From Hallerella sp964397425 (GTDB taxonomy: Bacteria > Fibrobacterota > Fibrobacteria > Fibrobacterales > Fibrobacteraceae), in assembly GCA_964397425.1 (NCBI GenBank), contig CAYNID010000005.1, forward strand, positions 1 through 64,000: a stretch of 64,000 bases of DNA, read 5' to 3'. This document shows, in pieces, positions 33,858 through 41,929 of this stretch. Below the pieces are notes generated by a model. The model worked only from the letters and a program-made list of their open reading frames with translations. It made no database searches and was not told the origin of the DNA. Positions within the stretch are counted from its first letter, which is position 1, and every line of letters begins with the position of its first letter. The position numbers and the translations under genes were made by a program.

Positions 33858-35387
33858 ATGGCTCAGTATATTCTCGATATTCTCTTTGTCCTTTACGTCA
33901 TTGCCGGTGTAGGGCTCATCACTTATGGATTCAACTGCTACTGGAGCATCTATCTTTTTTTAAAGAACAGCCGCCGGGTGCGATTGGCCGACCGTAAAAA
34001 TCTGCTGCAATTTTACCGCGACCACAAAATGGACGAATTGCCGATGGTCACGACTCAATTGCCGGTTTACAACGAAGCCAACTGCGTTGAACGTTTGATC
34101 GATGCCGTTTGCGCCATTGATTATCCGAAGGACAAACACGAAATCCAGGTTCTCGACGATTCCACGGATAATTGCTACGAAGTCACCAAACGCAAGGTAG
34201 AAGAAAAACGCGCCGAAGGTTACGACATCAAGCTCATCCACCGCACCAACCGCAAGGACTTTAAAGCGGGTGCCCTGAAAGCCGGCGTTGAACAGGCAAA
34301 AGGCGAATTTTTGGCCATTTTCGACGCGGACTTCGTTCCTCAAAAAGACTTTCTCTTGAAAACTATCCCCTACATGGTGATGGACTCCCGGATTGGACTT
34401 GTCCAGGGCCGTTGGGGCCATTTGAACCGGACCGCCTCCGGTTTGACGTTAGCGCAATCCATCGGCATCGACGGTCACTTTGTCGTGGAACAGTCCGCCC
34501 GCAGCTGGGGAAACCTGTTCATGAACTTCAACGGAACAGCAGGCGTGTGGCGCAAGCAGGCAATCATCGATGCCGGTGGCTGGGAAGGCGACACGCTGAC
34601 AGAAGACATGGACCTTTCTTACCGCAGCCAGTTGGCCGGTTGGAAAATGAAATTCGTCTTTGATGTGATTGTCCCCGCAGAACTCCCCGACGACATCAAC
34701 GCGTTCAAAGCGCAGCAATTCCGCTGGGCCAAAGGCTCGATTCAAACAGCCATGAAAGTTTTGCCGAAAGTCTTCAAGGCTAAAGTTCCATTCCGCATCA
34801 AACTGGGCGCCTTCCTCCACACAACGCATTATTCCATTCACCCCTGCATGCTTTTTACCGCATTGTGCGCCTATCCGCTCCTCGCTTGGTATGAACCGGT
34901 TTCCGATTTGCCCACGTGGGTATTCACAGTCGGATTCACCCTCATCTTCTTGGCGGCAATCGCGCCTTCGACCCTTTATTTTGTCGCCCAGCGTTGTTCC
35001 GGCTATACCGGATGGAAAATGCGGATGCTCACACTCCCCGTGTTGATGGCCATGGGCGTAGGCATCGCCATCAGCAATACCCACGCTTGGTTTTCCGCTG
35101 TGTTGGGTTCAAAAGGTTCCTTTGTCCGAACCCCGAAGACCGGTGGGAAAAAGACCCATTTCCGTCAGAAATTCCCCTTCCTCGCTTTTTTGGAAGTCGC
35201 CGTGGGCATCTATTGCGTTCTGGGCCTCATCGCCTATATCGGAGCCCGAAAATTCATCATCGGCCCGTTCTTAGCCCTGTATGCCATCGGCTTTTTAGCG
35301 GTCGGCGCTCTGAGCTTCATCCAGTATTTCCAGAATTTGGTAGACATGCGCAAAGAAGCGCGGGAACGCCAAAAGCAAGACAACTGA
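33858..35387 (+). CDS. Family 2 glycosyltransferase, cellulose-synthase/CslA-like
   Basis: A 509-residue membrane processive beta-glycosyltransferase. An N-terminal membrane helix (about 5-28) is followed by a GT-A domain. It shows LDDSTDN near 95, FDADFVPQKDF near 155, TEDMDLSYRS near 245 and QQFRWAKGSIQ near 285, i.e. the D, DxD, TED and QxxRW catalytic set. Four or more membrane helices fill the C-terminus. It probably builds an extracellular or envelope beta-glycan. No BcsB/BcsZ partners lie beside it. Confidence 0.87.
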   Translation: MAQYILDILFVLYVIAGVGLITYGFNCYWSIYLFLKNSRRVRLADRKNLLQFYRDHKMDELPMVTTQLPVYNEANCVERLIDAVCAIDYPKDKHEIQVLDDSTDNCYEVTKRKVEEKRAEGYDIKLIHRTNRKDFKAGALKAGVEQAKGEFLAIFDADFVPQKDFLLKTIPYMVMDSRIGLVQGRWGHLNRTASGLTLAQSIGIDGHFVVEQSARSWGNLFMNFNGTAGVWRKQAIIDAGGWEGDTLTEDMDLSYRSQLAGWKMKFVFDVIVPAELPDDINAFKAQQFRWAKGSIQTAMKVLPKVFKAKVPFRIKLGAFLHTTHYSIHPCMLFTALCAYPLLAWYEPVSDLPTWVFTVGFTLIFLAAIAPSTLYFVAQRCSGYTGWKMRMLTLPVLMAMGVGIAISNTHAWFSAVLGSKGSFVRTPKTGGKKTHFRQKFPFLAFLEVAVGIYCVLGLIAYIGARKFIIGPFLALYAIGFLAVGALSFIQYFQNLVDMRKEARERQKQDN

Positions 35388-35428
35388 TTTTCTTTTGACG
35401 GAATAGCGGTTTCTTATTCATTAAAAGC

Positions 35429-35461
35429 AGACTTCTCTTTCCGGTGCAAGAAAAGAAGTCT
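35429..35461 (+). terminator. Hairpin after the GT2 gene
   Basis: AGACTTCT and AGAAGTCT form an 8-bp stem with a 17-base loop, followed by TTCTGT. It is a weaker hairpin that precedes a second, stronger one. Confidence 0.45.
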
Positions 35462-35473
35462 TTCTGTAAAAAA

Positions 35474-35502
35474 GTTCAGGCCCCAACCTGAATTTTTTTA
35501 TT
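35474..35502 (+). terminator. Intrinsic terminator of the GT2 gene
   Basis: TTCAGG, loop CCCCAA, CCTGAA followed by TTTTTTTATTTTTT. The uppP ATG begins only about 10 bases after the T-run, so this structure may also affect uppP expression. Confidence 0.75.
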
Positions 35503-35510
35503 TTTTCATC

Positions 35511-36350
35511 ATGTTTGAATCCATCCTTTTAGGCCTGCTCCAAGGTCTCGCTGAATTTCTCCCCGTTTCCAGTTCCGGGCATCTGGTCCTGGGCAAGAAC
35601 CTGCTCGGCATGAAAGATGTCGGAATGTTCTTCGACATCATGCTGCACGCGGGAACGCTGCTTTCAATCTTTGTCATTTTCCGGAAAAAAATTTGGAACA
35701 TCCTCGTCGGATGCATCAAACGCGATCCGGTCCAATTAAAAGAAGCGGGCTACATCGTACTGGCCTCCATTCCGACGGCAATCATCGGACTCGGCTTCAA
35801 AGATCAAATCGAATCCTTTTTCACCAATCCCCGCGCCGTTTGCATAGCCCTGCTCTTCACGGGAACGATTCTTTTCCTTTCAAAATGGGCGAAAACGGGA
35901 GCGAACCATCCCGAACAACCCGGCGTTCAAATGAACTGGTGGCGCGCCATTCTCACGGGAATTACCCAGGGAATCGCCTGCATTCCCGGCATCAGCCGCA
36001 GCGGATCCACCATTTCTTCGATGCTTTTCATGGGCGTCAACCGCAAATATGCCGGAGAGTTTTCTTTTTTAATGAGCATTCCCGCCGTGGGCGGAGCCGC
36101 ACTAATCGACTTCATCAAATGGTTCAAATGCCAGACCTTCAATCCAATAGAAAATCCGGAAATGATTCTTCGTTGTGCAAATAACGACACGTTTTCCGCC
36201 GCCCTTCTCGCCGGAATGTTCGTCGCCTTTATTTCCGGGATTTTCGCCCTCAAATGGCTGATGAGCTTTGTGCAAAATGGAAAATTCCACTACTTCTCTT
36301 ATTATCTGTGGACCGCCGGAATTTTGGGACTGATTTTCATCAAAGGTTAG
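35511..36350 (+). CDS. uppP: Undecaprenyl-diphosphatase
   Basis: A 279-residue, multi-helix membrane enzyme that dephosphorylates undecaprenyl diphosphate to recycle the lipid carrier for peptidoglycan and surface glycans. Motifs: GLLQGLAEFLPVSSSGHLVL near 8-27 and GISRSGSTISSML near 160. Length is normal (about 270). It starts just after the GT2 terminator; no Shine-Dalgarno sequence is clear. Confidence 0.94.
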   Translation: MFESILLGLLQGLAEFLPVSSSGHLVLGKNLLGMKDVGMFFDIMLHAGTLLSIFVIFRKKIWNILVGCIKRDPVQLKEAGYIVLASIPTAIIGLGFKDQIESFFTNPRAVCIALLFTGTILFLSKWAKTGANHPEQPGVQMNWWRAILTGITQGIACIPGISRSGSTISSMLFMGVNRKYAGEFSFLMSIPAVGGAALIDFIKWFKCQTFNPIENPEMILRCANNDTFSAALLAGMFVAFISGIFALKWLMSFVQNGKFHYFSYYLWTAGILGLIFIKG

Positions 36351-36380
36351 CGGAAAAAAATTTTAACGTCAAATCAAGCC

Positions 36381-36405
36381 AAAGGATGCGCAAGCATCCT
36401 TTTTT
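36381..36405. terminator. Bidirectional terminator between uppP and acyltransferase gene
   Basis: AAAGGATGC, loop GCAA, GCATCCTTTTTT is a compact hairpin with T-runs on both strands, placed between the convergent ends. Confidence 0.75.
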
Positions 36406-37447
36406 ACATTATCTTCCGCAGCCCGGGCAAAAAACGCAACAAGAAAGTCACCCCCAGGGAGAGCGAAAAAAAGACAACGGCGGCAAGGGGAACCGTAAAA
36501 ACCGGATGCGGATTCAAAAGGGACAAATCCGTACTGTAAAAGAATTTGATGAATAGCGGGTGAACCAAATACACGCCCAGCATGCAATCCGAAATGCGCA
36601 AACGGCTGCGGTTTTCAACTCCCCTGAAACGTTCCCGGAAGAAGCAGAAGATTCCCGCCGCCATCAAAAAAGTCATCGGCCGGAAATTCCCCAAAAAGTA
36701 TTCATTGGGCCGGGCGTGTTCCAAAGAAAAGTAAGTCGACGAGAGAAATGCGACAACCCACGAAACAATCGCCAACGCATAGAGGATTTTGCGCCACTGC
36801 GGTTTCAATCCATAATGGGCTAAATAAAATCCCGCCAGATAAAAGCCGGCAAAAGTGGAGCATCCCTGAATCCGGATGTTCTTGTAAAGAGTAAAATCCG
36901 CCAGCCGTTCCAACAGGTGGTTCACCATGGGAAGCAACAGGCCGAAACAGAAGAAAATGCCTATGACATACAGCACCATTTGCGGCGAAGCGTATTTTGT
37001 AAACACGCGCAGCGGAGGGGTTAAAACATAAAGCCCCGCGAGTACATAAAGGAACCACAGATGCGTTTGCGGTTGAGTAAACAGCAATAGCGGCGTGGCA
37101 AAAAGTTCCCGAAGGCTCCCCCCATCAGTGACCACATTGACCGTGCCATAAAAGACGACCCAAAATAAAAGCAGGAACAAGATCCGGGGAAGATTTTTTG
37201 TGAAGATTTTTTTCGGCGGATGCGCGTAATCCGGCGACAACATGAACGCACCGCTGAGCATGAAAAAGACGCCCACACCAAAACGGGCGATGCTGTTGAA
37301 AAAATTGAGGACAAGCCATTCATCCGTTTTCACCGGCGTAAAGTACCAAACCGATGTAACCGTATGCTGGAATACAACTGAAAATGCGGCTATCCACCTT
37401 AAAACATCACCGTAAAGTTCCCTAGTTTTCGCGCTGCATTTGTCCAT
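36404..37447 (-). CDS. Acyltransferase family 3 (OafA/YrhL-like) membrane protein
   Basis: A 347-residue protein with about ten membrane helices. The N-terminus MDKCSAKTRELYGDVLRWIA with VVFQHT near 23-28 carries the catalytic-type His. A second motif, FFMLSGAFML, is near 60. Members transfer acetyl, succinyl or other acyl groups to sugars of surface polysaccharides or to lipids. With UppP and the GT2 nearby, envelope glycan decoration is likely. The acceptor is unknown. The stop codon lies within the shared terminator. Confidence 0.85.
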   Translation of the reverse strand: MDKCSAKTRELYGDVLRWIAAFSVVFQHTVTSVWYFTPVKTDEWLVLNFFNSIARFGVGVFFMLSGAFMLSPDYAHPPKKIFTKNLPRILFLLLFWVVFYGTVNVVTDGGSLRELFATPLLLFTQPQTHLWFLYVLAGLYVLTPPLRVFTKYASPQMVLYVIGIFFCFGLLLPMVNHLLERLADFTLYKNIRIQGCSTFAGFYLAGFYLAHYGLKPQWRKILYALAIVSWVVAFLSSTYFSLEHARPNEYFLGNFRPMTFLMAAGIFCFFRERFRGVENRSRLRISDCMLGVYLVHPLFIKFFYSTDLSLLNPHPVFTVPLAAVVFFSLSLGVTFLLRFLPGLRKIM

Positions 37448-37567
37448 CGTTCTAGCCTTGTTTATGCCTTTTTAAATGGCGAATGAAATTTACTCTAATC
37501 CCTTCCAAATTCCAAGATTCGAAGTCGATTCCATCAATTCCTTCTTGCAAACGCCGTTTTCCATTTT

Positions 37568-37584
37568 TTGGCACGATTCTTGCA
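37568..37584 (+). promoter_or_regulatory. Consensus sigma-54 promoter upstream of htpG
   Basis: TTGGCACGATTCTTGCA fits the RpoN consensus YTGGCACGrNNNTTGCW in every fixed position, with GG (37570-37571) and GC (37582-37583) 12 bases apart. The expected start near 37594 leaves about 130 bases of 5' leader before htpG. No activator site was identified. Confidence 0.7.
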
Positions 37585-37724
37585 ATCCAAGGCGTGGAAT
37601 TAAAACAGTTCTCCGCAAAATCCGAGGAATTCCCCACCAAAAGACTTTCGCAGATTTTGAGTTTTTCTTTTTGAAACACCGGACTGTTTTATTTTGAAAC
37701 ATCTACTGAATAAATGGAGATAAA

Positions 37725-39608
37725 ATGGCTACTGAAAAGAAAGAATTCCAAACCGAAGTGCAGGATCTTCTCCACTTGATGATCCACTCCCTTTACAGCA
37801 ACAAGGAAATTTTCCTCCGCGAACTGATTTCGAACGCGGCAGACGCCTTGGACAAGCGCCGCTTCCTTTCCCTTTCCAATTCAAAACTGTTGCCCGAAGG
37901 CACCCAGCTGAAAATAGACCTTTCCATCAACTCCGCCAACAAAACTCTGACCGTTGAAGACAACGGCGTGGGCATGAACAAAGAAGACCTGGTCAACTGC
38001 TTGGGAACCATCGCCCGTTCCGGAACAAAACATTTTGTCCAAAACCTCAAAGATGCCGACAAGACGAACGTTGACCTCATCGGACAATTCGGCGTGGGCT
38101 TCTATTCCGCGTTCATGGTGGCGAACAAAGTCGAAGTCCTTTCCCGGAAAGCGGGCGAAGAATCGGGATACCTCTGGAGTTCCGATGGTTCGGGCTCTTA
38201 TGAAATTTCCGACATGCCCAAACAAGATGTCGGAACCAAAATCACGCTCTACTTGAAAGATGGCGAAGACTTCTCGGAATTTTCGACAGAATGGGGCGTG
38301 GAATCCATTGTCCGCAAATACAGCGAATTCGTTTCTTACGGCATCTATTTGCACCATGAACCGACAAAGAACGACAAGGGTGAAATGGAAACTAAAGAGC
38401 CCACCCGTCTGAACGACAAACCGGCCCTTTGGCGTCAAAGCGCAAACGAAATCAAAGAAGACCAGTACAAGGAATTTTACGCGACGGTCTCTCACGAAGG
38501 CGGCGAACCTCTGGCATGGAAACATTCCCACGCCGAAGGTTCTCAGGAATTTTGGACTTTGACTTACATTCCGGCAAAAGCGCCTTTCAACATTTGGCAA
38601 AACGACCGCATCAACGGATTGAAGCTTTACGTCAAAAAAATCTTCATCATGGACGATTGCAAGGATTTGCTGCCGCCGTGGCTCCGCTTTGTCCGCGGTG
38701 TCGTCGACAGCGAAGATTTGCCGCTGAACGTTTCCCGTGAAATTCTCCAGTCCAACAAAATCATCACGACGATTCGCAAGCGCGTCATCAAGGATGTTCT
38801 CGACAAGCTTTCTGAAATCAAAGAAAAGGACCGCGAAAAATATGAAGCTTGGTGGAAAGAACTCGGCATGGTTCTGAAAGAGGGCTTCTACATGAACTGG
38901 GAACATCTCGATGAACTGAAAAAGCTCACGCTGTTCCGCACGACAAAATCCGGAGATAAATTCACGAGCCTTGAAGAATACGTGAAAAACATGCCGAAAG
39001 AACAGAAGGAAATTTACTTCCTCATCGGCGAAAACAAAGACGCCATCGCGGCCAGTCCAATTCTTGAAGCCTACAAGAATAAGGGTTACGAAGTCCTTTT
39101 GCTTTCCGATCCTATCGACGAATTCATGATGAACGCGCTGACGGAATTCGACGGAAAGAAATTCCACGACATCAGCCGCGGAGACGTCGATTTCGAAAAG
39201 ACCGAAGACGAAAAGAAAGCGGAAGAAGCGTCCAAAACCGAATTCAAGGATCTTTGCGAAGAACTTCAAAAGACTCTTGACAAAAACATCAAGGAAGTCC
39301 GCGTGTCTTCCCGTTTGAAAGACAGCCCGTGCTGCCTTGTCACGGATGAAGCCGCCATGAGCCATCACATGGAACGCATGATGTCCGCCATGGGACAGAC
39401 TGTGACCAAATCCAAGCGCATTCTGGAAATCAACCCGGAGCATCCGATTTGCAAAATGTTGAAAGAAAAAATTTCAAAGAAAGAACCCCTCGAAGATTGG
39501 CCGAAGGCCCTTTACGGCGAAGCGGTTCTCGCGGAAGGTTCCCAACTTGAAAATCCAGGCGAATACGTTCAAGCCATCAACAAATTGCTTTCGGCGCAAA
39601 TCCGTTAA
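37725..39608 (+). CDS. htpG: Chaperone HtpG (Hsp90)
   Basis: A 627-residue ATP-dependent chaperone. The N-terminal GHKL ATP site has SNAADALDKRRF near 35, VEDNGVGMNKEDLVNCLG near 83 and GQFGVGFYSAFMV near 120. The middle domain has FIMDDCKDLLPPWLRF near 305 and the C-terminal dimer domain follows. GGAG precedes the ATG by 6 bases. A consensus sigma-54 site lies upstream, which would be unusual control for htpG. Confidence 0.97.
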   Translation: MATEKKEFQTEVQDLLHLMIHSLYSNKEIFLRELISNAADALDKRRFLSLSNSKLLPEGTQLKIDLSINSANKTLTVEDNGVGMNKEDLVNCLGTIARSGTKHFVQNLKDADKTNVDLIGQFGVGFYSAFMVANKVEVLSRKAGEESGYLWSSDGSGSYEISDMPKQDVGTKITLYLKDGEDFSEFSTEWGVESIVRKYSEFVSYGIYLHHEPTKNDKGEMETKEPTRLNDKPALWRQSANEIKEDQYKEFYATVSHEGGEPLAWKHSHAEGSQEFWTLTYIPAKAPFNIWQNDRINGLKLYVKKIFIMDDCKDLLPPWLRFVRGVVDSEDLPLNVSREILQSNKIITTIRKRVIKDVLDKLSEIKEKDREKYEAWWKELGMVLKEGFYMNWEHLDELKKLTLFRTTKSGDKFTSLEEYVKNMPKEQKEIYFLIGENKDAIAASPILEAYKNKGYEVLLLSDPIDEFMMNALTEFDGKKFHDISRGDVDFEKTEDEKKAEEASKTEFKDLCEELQKTLDKNIKEVRVSSRLKDSPCCLVTDEAAMSHHMERMMSAMGQTVTKSKRILEINPEHPICKMLKEKISKKEPLEDWPKALYGEAVLAEGSQLENPGEYVQAINKLLSAQIR

Positions 39609-39628
39609 ACTTTCCCATTCCACAATTT

Positions 39629-39660
39629 AGCCGTCTTATATTCCAAGACGGCTTTTATTA
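39629..39660 (+). terminator. Intrinsic terminator of htpG
   Basis: GCCGTCTT, loop ATATTCC, AAGACGGC followed by TTTTATTATTTT, 20 bases after the stop. recQ starts 9 bases later, so the same T-rich tail leads into recQ. Confidence 0.8.
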
Positions 39661-39668
39661 TTTTAAAA

Positions 39669-41468
39669 ATGATGTACTCCGCAGAATCCCTTTTTCAAAA
39701 AGCTCAAAAACTGTTAAAGGAAACGTTTGGATACAAAGCGTTTCGCCCCGCCCAAGAAGCGGTTTTAAAACAGCTGTTCGCCGGCAAGGATACGCTGGCC
39801 TTGCTGCCGACGGGAGGTGGAAAATCCATCTGCTACCAAATTCCCGCCCTCACACTTCCCGGAATATGCGTTGTCGTTTCACCTCTGTTGGCCTTGATGA
39901 AAGATCAAGTCGACAATCTTTCCGAGAACGGAGTCTCTGCCGCCGCGCTCAACAGCCACACGACAAAAGAAGAAGCTCAGGAGATTTGGAGAAAGGCTAT
40001 CCGGGGCGAATTGAAATTGCTTTACCTTTCACCGGAACGCATCCAGTTCGAATTAGAAAATCTTCTTTCGAAAATAAAAATTTCCTTGTTCGCCATCGAC
40101 GAGGCGCATTGCATTTCACAATGGGGGCACGATTTTCGGCCCGAATATTCCGAGCTCTACGCCTTACGAAAACGATTTCCGCAGATTCCGCTGATTGCCC
40201 TCACCGCCACAGCCGATGAAGTCACCCGGAAAGACATTTTGCAGCAGCTTTCCATTCCCAAAGAAAACATCGTCTTGTCGAGTTTCGACAGGCCAAATTT
40301 AAGCCTTTCCGTCAAGATCAATTACCGGAAACGGGAAAAGCTCCGGGAAATGGAACGGTTACTCAAACGCCACAAACGGGACTGCGGCATCATCTATTGC
40401 CTTTCACGCAAAGGGTGCGAATCCTTGGCAAAAGAATTGCGGGAACTTTCTTTCCGGGCGGAAGCTTACCACGCCGGGCTTGAAACTCAAGAAAGGATCC
40501 GCATCCAAGAAGATTTTATAAACGACCGGATTCAAATCGTCTGCGCAACGACCGCATTCGGCATGGGAATCGACAAGCCCGACATCCGCTATGTCATCCA
40601 TTACAATACGCCTAAAAACATGGAAGGGTATTATCAGGAAATCGGACGTGCCGGGCGCGACGGAATGCCGTCAGAGACACTCCTGTTTTACTCAGACAAA
40701 GACATGGTGCAGTTGGCCAAATTTGCGGAAGAGAGTGGCGAACGGACCGTTCAAATTGAAAAGCTCCACCGCATAGAACATTATGCGACAAGCCCCATTT
40801 GCCGGCGGCGCATTCTGCTGAGTTATTTTGGCGAAACGTTCGATCACGACTGTGGAAATTGCGATATTTGTCAAAATCCGCCGCAACGCTTCAACGGCAC
40901 CATCCTTGCGCAAAAAGCGCTCTCCGCCATTGCGCGGACAAAAGAATCCGAAAATGCCCAAATGATAGTCGATATCCTCCGGGGGAACCGCCCTGCCGAA
41001 CTGCTGGCAAAACATTACGACACACTCAAAACTTTCGGCGTCGGAAAAAAGACTCCCGCGGCAAAATGGAACGCCTATCTGATGCAATTATTGCATTTGG
41101 GAGCCATTTCCAAAAGTTACGCCCCCGACCAGCATCTTTCCATCACAGCCTACGGATGGGAAATCATCCGCGGACAAAAATCGCTGGAACTGGCGCTGAT
41201 CCGCGAAGCGGAATCCACCGTCAAAGAGCGAGAAGAAAAGCCCTCTTTGCAAAACGAATTATTCGAAACACTTCGCAGACTCCGTTTGGATTTGGCCAAA
41301 AAGGAAAATCTCCCCGCCTATGCCATTTTTAACGACAAGACTCTTTCTGAAATTGCCCTGCAACAGCCGACAACGTTAGAAGCATTTGCCGACATTCCTG
41401 GCGTCGGTTCCCATAAATTGAAAAAATATGGGAAAATTTTCATTCAAGAAATTCTTCGACATTCTTAA
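39669..41468 (+). CDS. recQ: ATP-dependent DNA helicase RecQ
   Basis: A 599-residue repair helicase. Walker A LLPTGGGKSICYQ is near 47-59, DEAHCISQWGHDFRPEY near 140 and CATTAFGMGIDKPDIRYVIHY near 292. QEIGRAGRDG is near 325. The RecQ-C zinc site has CRRR...CGNCDIC near 378-401. An HRDC domain covers about 520-599. A second ATG 3 bases on could be the real start. It lacks a clear Shine-Dalgarno sequence. Confidence 0.96.
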   Translation: MMYSAESLFQKAQKLLKETFGYKAFRPAQEAVLKQLFAGKDTLALLPTGGGKSICYQIPALTLPGICVVVSPLLALMKDQVDNLSENGVSAAALNSHTTKEEAQEIWRKAIRGELKLLYLSPERIQFELENLLSKIKISLFAIDEAHCISQWGHDFRPEYSELYALRKRFPQIPLIALTATADEVTRKDILQQLSIPKENIVLSSFDRPNLSLSVKINYRKREKLREMERLLKRHKRDCGIIYCLSRKGCESLAKELRELSFRAEAYHAGLETQERIRIQEDFINDRIQIVCATTAFGMGIDKPDIRYVIHYNTPKNMEGYYQEIGRAGRDGMPSETLLFYSDKDMVQLAKFAEESGERTVQIEKLHRIEHYATSPICRRRILLSYFGETFDHDCGNCDICQNPPQRFNGTILAQKALSAIARTKESENAQMIVDILRGNRPAELLAKHYDTLKTFGVGKKTPAAKWNAYLMQLLHLGAISKSYAPDQHLSITAYGWEIIRGQKSLELALIREAESTVKEREEKPSLQNELFETLRRLRLDLAKKENLPAYAIFNDKTLSEIALQQPTTLEAFADIPGVGSHKLKKYGKIFIQEILRHS

Positions 41469-41929
41469 CGTCAGACATTCGGACATTCCCATTTTGCGAA
41501 AACGGCTCGTTTGAACGGTCCAAATCGTGCGAAACGCCATCACCGCAGAAAAGACTCTCCGTGTGAAACCCGCCAAAGAAAGTTTCCTGTTCACAGCACC
41601 AATTCCTCATTTCTAATTTCTAACTCCTCATTTTCCAAAAAGGCTCGCCGACCGCGTTCCGCCAACTGAGAAATTCACCCAACTGCAGAAAAGGATTTCC
41701 GTGTGAAACCCATCAAAGAGAACTTCCTGTTCACAGCTCACAATTCCTCATTCCTCATTCCTCATTACTAATTACTAACTCCTAACTCCACACTCCAAGC
41801 TCCTAATTCCGCATTCCGAATTATACAGCCCAATTTCTCATTCCTCATCATGCCTTAAATTCCGAATTACCGTCAAAATTCCAAATTTTCCTTCCCCACC
41901 CATTTTCCGCTTTTTGTATCTTAGGAGAG
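41469..41929. repeat. Gene-free region with imperfect direct repeats and CTCATT/ACTAA low-complexity tract
   Basis: A 461-base region without a supported gene. Two imperfect copies of about 70 bases, at 41545-41616 and 41695-41764, share GCAGAAAAG, TCCGTGTGAAACCC and a CTTCCTGTTCACAGC-like core. Both run into AATTCCTCATT. The second copy is followed by a low-complexity tract of ATTCCTCATT, ATTACTAATTACTAACTCC and similar units to about 41850. It looks like a dispersed repeat family or a degraded repeat cluster. A TATCTT -10-like box at about 41916-41921 and AGGAGAG precede the lipoprotein gene. Confidence 0.6.

Noticed and set aside
37881..39443. A 520-codon open frame antisense to htpG
   Set aside because: It is a shadow of the strongly biased htpG codons with no start context or recognisable protein motif.
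41700..41830. Repeated CTCATT/ACTAA units as a possible CRISPR array
   Set aside because: Units are 5-10 bases, irregular, without fixed-length spacers, and no cas genes are near.
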